Shown: positions 1-5,584, numbered from the stretch's first letter. The stretch is DNA of 7,691 nucleotides from Myxococcota bacterium (GCA_022710245.1 JAKLHH010000331.1:1-7691), one strand, 5' to 3'. Notes: generated from the letters alone by a model not told the origin. Translations and numbers: made by a program.

Positions 1-99
1 GGGCTGCGCAAGAAGCTGCAGGGGTCAGCGTCTCGCTAGAGCATTGTTGGTTTGCTTGTTTACACGGTGGGTGGTTGTTGCCGGCTCCCATGGCCGGTT

Positions 100-227
100 G
101 TCATCCCCGCGGAAGCGGGGATCCATCTTCGCGGATGTCCGTCTGCAGGAAAGGTCAAAGTGGATCCCCGCTTCCGCGGGGATGACAGTTCCCGGTGAGC
201 CGTCATCCCCGCGAAAGCGGGGACCCA
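100..227. repeat. Cluster of three dispersed 26-bp hairpin repeats (PAEAGI/RIPASAGMT type)
   Basis: Copies lie at 100-125 (+), 161-186 (inverted) and 202-227 (+). The first two are perfect reverse complements over 26 bp; the third differs at two positions. Each copy contains a small hairpin with arms CCCCGC and GCGGGG around a 4-nt loop. When translated, the repeats give the familiar spurious peptides SSPRKRGS and WIPASAGMT (and PAEAGIH on the other strand), which are known from dispersed intergenic repeats of many proteobacteria. The repeats are therefore not coding by origin, although one frame stays open through them into the gene that follows. Confidence 0.85.
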
Positions 228-229
228 TT

Positions 230-1273
230 TTGACTTCTTCAGCATCCGCTGCCTTCTCGCTCCTCGCCGCGCTCGCGGTCTTCTTGACCGGCGTCGTCGT
301 GCACGCGCTCTGCCGCCGCGCCGGCTTCAGCCGCGAGCTGGCGCTGACCGGCCTGCTCCTCTACTTCACCGTCAGCTTCGCGGCGAAGAACAGCCTGCAC
401 GACGCCTGCGGGGCAGACCCGCTCGCGCTCCTCGCGGTCACGCTCGCCATCTACCTGACGCTGGCGCGCCGCGATGCGCTCCTCGCGCTGGTCCTCGTCG
501 CTGGCGTGCTGGTCAAGGAGTCGACCCTCTTCGTGGCGCCGCTCGTCTACACGCTGCGGGCGCGCCGCCTCGTGGACTGGCCCGCGCTGGGGCCCGCGCT
601 CCTCGTGGGCGCGCCGGCGGTCCTCGCGCTCGTCGCCGTGCGCCTGGCGGTGCCGGCCTGGAACGACGACCCGCGCTACCTCGCCGGGCTCCCCGATTCG
701 CTTCGCCTCGTGCACCTCGGGCAGAGCGCCTACGGCTGCCTGACCGCCCTCAAGCAGATGATCCCCCACCGCCTGTCGACGCTCTCCGGCGAGACGCTGC
801 TCTCGCTCACCTGCTGGCCGTTCGGGCTCGCCGTGACGCTGCTGCCGCTCTTCGCGGTGCGGCGGGTGGCGGTCACGGCGCTCCGCTACGCGCCCTACCT
901 CGCGCTGGTCTACGCGCAGCTGCTCTTCGCCTCCAACACCGAGCGGCTGCTCGCCTTCGCCTTCCCGCCGCTGATCCTCCTCGCGCTCGACGGCGCGGAG
1001 ACGATCCGGGAGCGGCTCCGCCTGAGCGCGAGCTCGCTGCTGCTGCTCCCGGCGGCGCTGATCCCGCTTCACCTGCTCGCGCCCGGGCGCATCGATCTGC
1101 CGCTCAAGGACCAGGCGCTGCTCTTCTGCGTCGCGTTCGCGTTCCTCTTCCAGCGCCGTGAGCGCCCGGTCACCGCCCCGGTGGTGGAGGCGGCGAGGGT
1201 CGCGCGGCAGCCTGGGATCTCACCGCTGCGCGCCGCCCGCGAGAGCTTCCCGGAGCTGGTGCAGGACCACTGA
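230..1273 (+). CDS. GT-C (PMT/ArnT/GT39-like) glycosyltransferase-type membrane protein, N-terminus missing
   Basis: The predicted protein is almost entirely hydrophobic, with about 8-10 membrane segments, and would sit in the inner membrane. Numbered from a TTG at 230 (347 aa), it has the pattern seen in polyprenyl-phosphate-sugar glycosyltransferases: a helix, an Asp in ADPLALLAV (D63), another helix, then LVKEST (K96, E97), and late in the protein NTERLLAFAFPPLILLAL. These families normally have a first helix followed by a loop with the catalytic acidic residue; that part is absent here. The frame is open upstream through the repeats at 100-227 back to position 2, so an alternative start is TTG 44, but those residues are translated repeat. 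I infer that the 5' end was lost or displaced when the repeats arrived. The product is probably non-functional or a remnant. The family assignment rests on pattern recognition only. Confidence 0.6.
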   Translation: MTSSASAAFSLLAALAVFLTGVVVHALCRRAGFSRELALTGLLLYFTVSFAAKNSLHDACGADPLALLAVTLAIYLTLARRDALLALVLVAGVLVKESTLFVAPLVYTLRARRLVDWPALGPALLVGAPAVLALVAVRLAVPAWNDDPRYLAGLPDSLRLVHLGQSAYGCLTALKQMIPHRLSTLSGETLLSLTCWPFGLAVTLLPLFAVRRVAVTALRYAPYLALVYAQLLFASNTERLLAFAFPPLILLALDGAETIRERLRLSASSLLLLPAALIPLHLLAPGRIDLPLKDQALLFCVAFAFLFQRRERPVTAPVVEAARVARQPGISPLRAARESFPELVQDH

Positions 1274-1384
1274 CCCTCCGCGCCGCACCCCGCGCCAGGC
1301 TCCGCTCGTCGAGCAGCGTCAGCAGCGGCGCGGTGGACCCGCTACTGTCCTGGTGATACCTTCGACTCCTCTTCCCCGTCGACC

Positions 1385-1390
1385 GGGAGG
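1385..1390 (+). promoter_or_regulatory. Ribosome binding site GGGAGG that fixes the start at 1398
   Basis: GGGAGG lies 7 nt before ATG 1398. This is the best start signal for the DxDGDG protein gene, and it lies upstream of the inserted element. It shows that the original gene began here rather than after the insertion. Confidence 0.6.
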
Positions 1391-1397
1391 TGTCGCA

Positions 1398-2495
1398 ATG
1401 CGCTCCGCGCTGCTCCTAAATGACCGAGCGAGATTCTCGATCCGCGATGAGCAGGGAAGCTTGCAACAAGGCGGCGCGTGGGGCGCCGCGGGAGGGGCCA
1501 AGGCCCCGCCCCGAGCCGAAGGAGCGGGCTCTCTCCTCTGGCGGTGGTCCGCACTGACCTCGCCCGCGAGTGAGCGAGGGGTGGGGAGGGCGCCGCTGCC
1601 TTATCCCGGAGCGTCCCGAAGGGACGCGAGGAACGGCGCCCCGCGAGCGGGGGTCCCCGCGCGCCGCCGGACGTCGAAGTGTTCGAGGATCGTGATCGCT
1701 GATTTGGCGCTGCTCCTCGTGGTCTGGATCACCCCGCTGCTCGCCGCCGCGCGGACGCCCTCCCCTGGCCTCGTGGTCGTCGACGGCCAGGTGGTCGGAC
1801 AGATCGTGCGGCCAGGAGCCAGCCCGGCCTGGCGCCGGCCGCAGGCCGCGTGGCTCAGGCCCTTCACCCGGCGCGAGATCATCTACGTCGAGGTGGGCCT
1901 CGGCGAGGTCAAGCAGTCCGAGCTGTGCCTCAAGGGCCTGCGGCACCTGGCCGAGCTCGACCGCGCGGCCTTCGACCTCGAGGGCGCGCGTCCCTGCCGG
2001 ACCACCCGGGCCTTCACGCCCGGAGGCAAGGTGCTCGTCGCCTCGCAGGTCACCGTGCCGCGGCCGGTGAAGCGTGTGGCCCCCGGCCAGCTGGCAGCCG
2101 AGGTGCAGGGCTTCCTGCGACAGATCGGACACAAGGTGAAGCCACGGGTGCTGCAGGCCTTCCAGGTCGATCTCGACGGCGACGGGCAGGAAGAGGTCGT
2201 CATCGCCGCCGGTCAGACGGGGTCCGAGCCCCACTTCTCTGCGGTGCTCGTGCGCTCGGACAAGAAGATGCTCCCGGTCGTCTGGTCCACGGATAGGGAA
2301 GATCGGCGGATCGGCGCGCGGGCGCCGGAGACCTTGACCCTGACCTCCCGCATCGCCGCGCTGGCGGACCTCGACGGTGACGGGGTCATCGAGATCGTCG
2401 TCGAGCAGGACTACCAGGAGGGGGGAGGCGGCGTCGTCGCCCGGTTCCGGCGGGGGAAGCTCGAGATCCTCGTCAACTATGTCGCCGGGAGCTGA
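1398..2495 (+). CDS. Exported FG-GAP/VCBS-like repeat protein, signal peptide split by an in-frame MITE-like insertion
   Basis: The ORF gives 365 aa from ATG 1398. The mature part (from about 1755) has two FG-GAP/VCBS-like loops, DLDGDGQEEVVIA near residue 258 and DLDGDGVIEIVVE near residue 324. Such loops bind calcium within beta-propeller blades and are typical of secreted or periplasmic proteins; the specific role is unknown. Removing 300 bp (1407-1706) joins ATG-CGC-TCC to the copy of the direct repeat at 1707 and restores a textbook signal peptide, MRSALLLVVWITPLLAAA, giving a 265-aa ancestral protein. The insertion is a multiple of three and contains no stop in this frame, so today's ORF carries about 100 extra residues inside the signal peptide. 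Translation might instead restart at GTG 1692 (GAGGA at 1685-1689, but only 2 nt away) or TTG 1704; both give a hydrophobic leader with no positive charge. The frame is also open upstream to 1158, overlapping the previous gene, but there is no start signal there. The gene converges with the rhomboid gene, 51 bp away. Confidence 0.75.
   Translation: MRSALLLNDRARFSIRDEQGSLQQGGAWGAAGGAKAPPRAEGAGSLLWRWSALTSPASERGVGRAPLPYPGASRRDARNGAPRAGVPARRRTSKCSRIVIADLALLLVVWITPLLAAARTPSPGLVVVDGQVVGQIVRPGASPAWRRPQAAWLRPFTRREIIYVEVGLGEVKQSELCLKGLRHLAELDRAAFDLEGARPCRTTRAFTPGGKVLVASQVTVPRPVKRVAPGQLAAEVQGFLRQIGHKVKPRVLQAFQVDLDGDGQEEVVIAAGQTGSEPHFSAVLVRSDKKMLPVVWSTDREDRRIGARAPETLTLTSRIAALADLDGDGVIEIVVEQDYQEGGGGVVARFRRGKLEILVNYVAGS
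1407..1417 (+). repeat. Left copy of an 11-bp direct repeat (putative target-site duplication)
   Basis: GCGCTGCTCCT here is identical to 1707-1717, exactly 300 bp away. The two copies flank the MITE-like element at 1417-1706. Because the last T may belong to the element end, the true duplication is 10 or 11 bp. Confidence 0.7.
1417..1706. mobile_element. MITE-like non-autonomous element, copy 1 (290 bp)
   Basis: The ends form imperfect terminal inverted repeats: 1417-1440 against the reverse complement of 1683-1706 matches at 17 of 24 positions, with the outer AAAT and inner CTCGA shared. The element is flanked by the 11-bp direct repeats at 1407 and 1707. It has no credible gene of its own. 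Inside it are hairpins: GCGGCGC/GCGCCGC at 1471-1489, GGGGCC-AA-GGCCCC at 1494-1507, and a nested structure with outer arms 1588-1595/1634-1641 and an inner hairpin GCGTCCC-GAA-GGGACGC at 1611-1627. Its left end matches 7417-7443 at 20 of 27 positions, so the family is dispersed. Mobilisation by a transposase acting in trans is inferred; I do not recognise the family. Confidence 0.7.
1588..1641 (+). repeat. Nested hairpin unit inside copy 1 of the element
   Basis: The outer arms GGGCGCCG (1588-1595) and CGGCGCCC (1634-1641) pair perfectly. They enclose the linker CTGCCTTATCCCGGA, an inner perfect 7-bp hairpin with loop GAA (1611-1627), and the linker GAGGAA. The same plan, with different stem sequences, recurs in each 48-bp unit from 7505 onward and, more loosely, at 4592-4640. 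Confidence 0.65.
1707..1717 (+). repeat. Right copy of the 11-bp direct repeat (putative target-site duplication)
   Basis: Identical to 1407-1417. It lies in the signal-peptide coding region of the exported protein. Joining across the two copies gives a continuous ALLLVVW leader in frame. Confidence 0.7.
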
Positions 2496-2511
2496 CCCGT
2501 GATCCTGGTCA

Positions 2512-2530
2512 ACCTTGACGCGGAGTCAGG
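2512..2530. terminator. Weak candidate terminator stem between convergent genes
   Basis: CCTTGAC and GTCAGG can pair around a GCGGA loop, with one bulged T. It sits in the short gap between the two convergent genes, where a bidirectional terminator would be expected. There is no T-tract on either side, so support is weak. Confidence 0.2.
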
Positions 2531-2546
2531 GCGTCAGCCGTAGCGT

Positions 2547-3770
2547 TCAGCCGTAGCGCCGCCGCGTCTGCAGCGGCAGCTTCTGCACGCGCTCGATCTC
2601 GGCGAGGGCCGTGCGCACGGCCTGCTCCACCTCGGAGCTCGGCTCCGCGTCGAGCGCGTCCATCAGGTACTGGTAGGCTGCGGTCGGCCGCCCCTTGCCG
2701 TGGAGGAGCGCGAGGCCGACGCCGAGGAAGAGGCGGTCGAGCCCAGGGCCGCGCGGGTGATCCGCGATCCCCTGCTGGTAGAGCGCGAGCGCCGCGTCCG
2801 TCTGGCCGTCGCCGGCGAGGAGATCGCCGAGCGAGGCGACCAGCGCGCCGGGGACCTGTCGGCGCTCCGAGGGCAGCAGGCGCAGGTAGCGCCGCAGCGC
2901 CTCGTGCGGATCGCCCTCCTGCGCGGCGGCGAGGACGCTCTCCGGGCCGCCGCTCGTGGCCGTCGTCGTCCCGGGCGCTCCCGGCTCGCCGAGGCTGCGC
3001 GCCTCGCGCCGCCGCTGCGCGCCCGAGATCTGGTTGACCAGGAAGGCGCCGAGCAGCCCCGCGGCGAAGCCGCCGATGTGTGCGCCATGCGCGACGCCGC
3101 TCCCCCCGGCCGGCTGCAGCAGGAAGGGCAGCAGGTTCTCGATCAGCAGATAGAAGCCGAGCACGAGCCGGGCGCTGACGCGCCAGGTGAAGATGAAGGG
3201 GAAGAGGAGCACCAGCAGGCGCACGCGGTTGCGCGGGAACCAGAGGAAGTAGAAGCCGAGGACGCCGGAGATCGCCCCCGAGGCGCCCACCATCGGCACG
3301 TTCCCTGCGGACGCCGGCACGAAGAGGCCGTAGCCGAGCGCGGCGAGGGCGCCGGTCGCGAGGTACGCGGAGAGGTAGCCGATCCGCCCCAGGCGGTGCT
3401 CGACGTTGTCGCCGTAGATCCAGAGGAAGAGCATGTTGCCGAGCAGGTGCAGCCAGCCGCCGTGGAGGAACATCGAGGTGAGGAGCGTCAGCGGCGACGG
3501 ATCGGCGGGGCGGTAGCCCCAGCGCATCAGCAGGAAGTCGTAGGCGGACATGCCGCGGAGCTCGGCGGCGAGCTGGTGCAGCCCCGCGTCGGGGTAGCGC
3601 TGCAGCAGCTGGCGCAGGTACTCCTGGGCCGCCGGGTCGTCGAGATCCACCGAGCGCAGCATGAGCGGCAGGCTGAGGAAGAGGAAGATGAGGACGTTGG
3701 CGGCGATCAGGGCGTAGTTCACCCAGGGGGTGCCGCGCGGGTTGGGCTGGTCGCCGATGGGGATGATCAC
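2547..3770 (-). CDS. Rhomboid family intramembrane serine protease with C-terminal TPR-like domain
   Basis: This 407-aa inner-membrane protein would cleave transmembrane substrates within the bilayer. The N-terminus (IPIGDQPNPRGTPWVNYALIAANV) is typical of one bacterial rhomboid group and supports the GTG start at 3770. The core motifs are complete: HGGWLHLLGNMLFLW with H108 and N112, the nucleophile S164 in GASGAISG, and the catalytic His H231 in AHIGGFAAG. A soluble tail from about residue 250 begins with a low-complexity linker and then holds helical TPR-like repeats (residues ~285-395), which may bind partners or substrates. A GAGG lies 10 nt upstream of the start, and the start overlaps the stop of the 38-codon ORF as GTGA, implying translational coupling. 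It is the last gene of a three-gene minus-strand operon. The substrate cannot be told from sequence. Confidence 0.93.
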   Translation of the reverse strand: MIIPIGDQPNPRGTPWVNYALIAANVLIFLFLSLPLMLRSVDLDDPAAQEYLRQLLQRYPDAGLHQLAAELRGMSAYDFLLMRWGYRPADPSPLTLLTSMFLHGGWLHLLGNMLFLWIYGDNVEHRLGRIGYLSAYLATGALAALGYGLFVPASAGNVPMVGASGAISGVLGFYFLWFPRNRVRLLVLLFPFIFTWRVSARLVLGFYLLIENLLPFLLQPAGGSGVAHGAHIGGFAAGLLGAFLVNQISGAQRRREARSLGEPGAPGTTTATSGGPESVLAAAQEGDPHEALRRYLRLLPSERRQVPGALVASLGDLLAGDGQTDAALALYQQGIADHPRGPGLDRLFLGVGLALLHGKGRPTAAYQYLMDALDAEPSSEVEQAVRTALAEIERVQKLPLQTRRRYG

Positions 3771-3883
3771 GGCTCGGGCGCCTCGGGCGGGCGCCGCCTG
3801 GCGCTCGCGGTCTCGTCTCCTCGTGAAGCATAGCCCGCCACGCCGGCAGCGGCGAGCCCGGCGCAGGCGCGCACGGCGCTCAC
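3767..3883 (-). CDS. 38-aa ORF coupled at both ends (lipoprotein and rhomboid)
   Basis: The GTG start (3883-3881) overlaps the lipoprotein stop as GTGA, and the TGA stop (3769-3767) overlaps the rhomboid start as GTGA. A GGAG lies 8 nt before its GTG. The peptide has a short Ala/Gly-rich, mildly hydrophobic N-half (ACAGLAAAGVAGYA) and an Arg/Pro/Glu-rich C-half ending RRRPPEAPEP. I do not recognise it. It may be a small membrane-associated or secreted peptide, or a leader that only keeps ribosomes running into the rhomboid gene. The double overlap is direct observation; function is unknown. The longer open frame extending back to 4279 is a shadow of the lipoprotein gene. Confidence 0.5.
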   Translation of the reverse strand: MSAVRACAGLAAAGVAGYASRGDETASARRRPPEAPEP

Positions 3884-4287
3884 TGGATCGTCTCCGTGCC
3901 CGGGGGCTCGGCCGGCGGCGTGGCGCTCGGCGAGCCAGGCGCGCCGTCCAGGTGCTGCAGCGCCTGCTCCACCTCGAGGGCGATGTCGGGCGGCAACCAG
4001 CCGGGCGGGCCCGCGCGGTAGGTCGAGAGCGCCCGGCTCAGGTACTGGTGGGCCAGAGGCCGCTGACCGAGGCGCAGGTGCGCGAGGCCGCGATAAGCGA
4101 GGTAGCGCACGCGGGGCCTGGGCCCGAGCTCGTAGCCCTCGACCTGCTGGAGCTCCGCCAGCGCAGCGGGGAAGTTGCCGGCGTGGTACCAGTTGATCCC
4201 GCGCTGCACGTAGCGCGAGACGCTGGCGCTGCAGGAAGAGAGGAGCAGCGCGAGCAGGCTCGCGCCGAGCAGGGGCCATCGTCTCAT
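3880..4287 (-). CDS. TPR-like lipoprotein
   Basis: The 135-aa product starts MRRWPLLGASLLALLLSSCS: a positively charged n-region, a hydrophobic core and lipobox LSSC with C19 as the lipidated cysteine, so it is exported and membrane-anchored. Residues ~22-113 are TPR-like (YVQRGINWYHAGNFPAALAE, later YRGLAHLRLGQRPLAHQYL), followed by a Pro-rich tail. ATG 4287 is chosen because GGAGG lies 10 nt upstream and the signal peptide begins there; the frame is open to 4389, but the extra 34 residues are not signal-like. The TPR part resembles the C-terminal domain of the rhomboid two genes on (QYL..AL, EVEQA), suggesting duplication and a joint function. It is the first gene of the operon. No close named family is recognised. 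Confidence 0.8.
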   Translation of the reverse strand: MRRWPLLGASLLALLLSSCSASVSRYVQRGINWYHAGNFPAALAELQQVEGYELGPRPRVRYLAYRGLAHLRLGQRPLAHQYLSRALSTYRAGPPGWLPPDIALEVEQALQHLDGAPGSPSATPPAEPPGTETIQ

Positions 4288-4430
4288 GTTCGCGTCGCCT
4301 CCATCGCGCGCCGGCGCGAGCTTGGCGCGGATCGGTCGGAGGTTCAAGCCTCGCCCACGCCCGTGTCGATGCTCAGCGACCATTGTCACTCCCCCCCCGG
4401 TCTAACGGAGTGCGCCTTAATCAAAATCGG

Positions 4431-4535
4431 CTCCGCGATGAAGTGCGAAGTCGCCTTGCTCGCGTGCTCTGTGGGCTCCGCGAGGAAGTGCGAAGTCGCC
4501 TTGCTCGCGTGCTCCGTGGGCTCCGCGAGGAAGGG
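4431..4535 (+). repeat. 45-bp tandem repeat (two full units plus a partial third)
   Basis: Units lie at 4431-4475 and 4476-4520, with a third beginning CTCCGCGAGGAAG at 4521 before diverging. The units differ at only a few positions (for example GATG/GAGG at the start and CTCT/CTCC near the end). Each contains CTCGCG followed by CTCCGCGAG, able to form a short stem. The CTCCGCGAGGAA(G) segment appears again at 4620-4631 and resembles the GCGAGGA segments of the elements at 1417 and 7417. Confidence 0.75.
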
Positions 4536-4537
4536 CT

Positions 4538-4595
4538 AATTGTCGCGGCGCCGCCCAGGTCGGGCGGTCGGGCGACGCTGCCGCGACCAACAATT
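4538..4595. repeat. Compound hairpin
   Basis: The outer arms GTCGCGGC (4542-4549) and GCCGCGAC (4580-4587) pair perfectly. An inner stem CCGCCC (4551-4556) / GGGCGG (4562-4567) lies inside, and an outermost AATT pairing extends it. It follows the 45-bp repeats directly and precedes a second compound hairpin. It could be a structured RNA or DNA element; no U-tract follows. Confidence 0.6.
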
Positions 4596-4640
4596 TGCCC
4601 TGCTCGCGTCCTGCGGACGCTCCGCGAGGAAGGGCAAATT
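4592..4640. repeat. Compound hairpin with AATTTGCCC / GGGCAAATT outer arms
   Basis: The outer arms 4592-4600 and 4632-4640 are perfectly complementary (9 bp). Inside, GCGTCC-TGC-GGACGC (4606-4620) forms a perfect 6-bp hairpin, followed by the linker TCCGCGAGGAA. The layout of outer stem, inner GCGTCC-type hairpin and GAGGA linker is the same as in the nested units at 1588-1641 and 7505-7556. Confidence 0.65.
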
Positions 4641-4776
4641 CTTCGTCGAGCAGCGCTTTCTTCTTGAGATCTAACCGGCCATTTCCCCTTCGACGGTGCG
4701 CCTGGGTCCACTGGCTGGGTCGGGAAGTCGCGACCGTGCCGGGACCGGGTTACATCGGGGTGGCGGAGGATGGGAT

Positions 4777-4808
4777 GTGAGGACCCGGGTGGCACCCCGG
4801 GTCCTCAC
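4777..4808. repeat. Perfect hairpin with 13-bp stem and 6-nt loop
   Basis: GTGAGGACCCGGG (4777-4789) and CCCGGGTCCTCAC (4796-4808) are exact reverse complements around TGGCAC. The stem is GC-rich and would be very stable. There is no T-tract on either side, so an ordinary intrinsic terminator is not supported. It lies 84 bp before the first gene of the recombinase operon and could be an operator, an RNA structure in its leader, or part of the mobile element's end or recombination site. Confidence 0.7.
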
Positions 4809-4891
4809 GGTACAGGCCGCGGAGGACTGCACGGGGGGAGTCTCTCTGATCCGGTTGTTGCCGTCCAGTTCCTGTCTGCCCGCAGCCGCGG

Positions 4892-5584
4892 ATGGACACG
4901 AGCGTTCCCCTCTACGAGCTGACCTGCCTGCTGTGTGCCGACGTTTTCTACATTTGCCGGAGCGATTACCAGGGGCAGGGGTACTGCGGAGACGATTGTC
5001 GGGACGCAGCGGAGGCGGCCATGCATCGAGCCGCTGTCGCGCGCTATGAGCGTAGCCTCGGCGAGGACGGCCGGCGCGATCGTCGGGAGAAGCAGCGCGA
5101 CCGCCGGGCGCGCAAGCGCGCGGAGGCGCTGGCTGTACCTGATGTGGGTCGAGAGAAAGTTGCTCTTCGTGCTCAATGCTCTCCGCCCGACGGTTCAGCC
5201 GCGCCCGCGCTGGACGCGCTCAAGGCCGACGGCACATGGAGACCCGATGGAGACCTACAAGATGGTGCTTTCGCCCTCGGCGAGATGGACCCGCGTCCTT
5301 CTGACCCACGGTCCCGACGAGCTGCTCCGGGCCATCCTGCCGCCGCCGGCACGGGTGCAGCACGAACGCGTCGCCTCGACTTTCCTCGAGAGCCTGGCGC
5401 TCTGGCTCGACACGCCCCTCCGTGTTGTGTTGTCTGTGGACGCCCAGCAAGCAGGCTTCTGCCTCGGCCTCACCGACGAACTTGGCATTGGCGCGAGGTC
5501 ACTCTTCTACCACGTCGAGGTGCAAGAGCGCGGGCGCCGCCGTCGACGCGGCAGGCGCATCCGCGGTGTTGGCGAGTTCGGTGA
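4892..5584 (+). CDS. Cysteine-rich (zinc-ribbon-like) small protein; C-terminal part doubtful
   Basis: The first ~80 residues look genuine. PLYELTCLLC...YIC...YCGDDC holds five cysteines (C12, C15, C22, C32, C36) in a zinc-binding-like arrangement, followed by a strongly basic helical stretch (RRDRREKQRDRRARKRAEA) suited to nucleic-acid contact. Small proteins of this build are, to my recollection, found next to transposase or integrase genes in deltaproteobacteria; this is from memory and unverified. The ORF is 230 codons long, but from 5247 it overlaps the 126-aa gene in another frame, where its sequence is Arg/Pro-rich and looks like a shadow. The stretch around 5190-5245 (PALDALKADG) still has coding-like codon use, so the real protein may be ~110-120 aa with its stop lost by mutation or frameshift. 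No good ribosome binding site precedes ATG 4892. Confidence 0.6.
   Translation: MDTSVPLYELTCLLCADVFYICRSDYQGQGYCGDDCRDAAEAAMHRAAVARYERSLGEDGRRDRREKQRDRRARKRAEALAVPDVGREKVALRAQCSPPDGSAAPALDALKADGTWRPDGDLQDGAFALGEMDPRPSDPRSRRAAPGHPAAAGTGAARTRRLDFPREPGALARHAPPCCVVCGRPASRLLPRPHRRTWHWREVTLLPRRGARARAPPSTRQAHPRCWRVR

Larger units (their letters stand above)
4288..4891. other. 604-bp gene-free region between divergent operons
   Basis: 4288-4430 is the leader of the lipoprotein operon and should hold its promoter; I could not pick a convincing -35/-10 pair. It includes a run of eight C at 4391-4398. 4431-4640 is a repeat and hairpin array, and 4777-4808 is a perfect hairpin, both listed separately. 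4641-4776 and 4809-4891 show nothing I can name; the promoter of the cysteine-rich gene presumably lies in the latter. The short open frames across this region are produced by the repeats and have no credible coding features. Confidence 0.6.

Noticed and set aside
1..39. Short open frame ending GLRKKLQGSASR-stop at the left edge, possibly the tail of an upstream gene
   Set aside because: Twelve residues at the window edge are too few to identify, and the other frames are open there too.
239..1072. 277-codon minus-strand ORF across the membrane protein gene
   Set aside because: It is an Arg/Glu/Gln-rich shadow of a GC-rich gene; the plus strand gives coherent membrane helices.
1158..1397. Upstream extension of the DxDGDG ORF into the previous gene
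   Set aside because: The added residues are Arg/Pro/Ser-rich shadow sequence, and a strong ribosome binding site and ATG occur at 1398.
2700..3833. 377-codon plus-strand ORF opposite the rhomboid gene
   Set aside because: Low-complexity Glu/Arg/Ala sequence without motifs, while the minus strand has a complete rhomboid active site.
3880..4389. Longer lipoprotein starting at 4389
   Set aside because: The extra N-terminal 34 residues bury the signal peptide; ATG 4287 has GGAGG upstream and starts directly with a lipoprotein leader.
4777..4808. Intrinsic transcription terminator
   Set aside because: No U-tract follows the stem on either strand, and no gene ends nearby on the plus strand.
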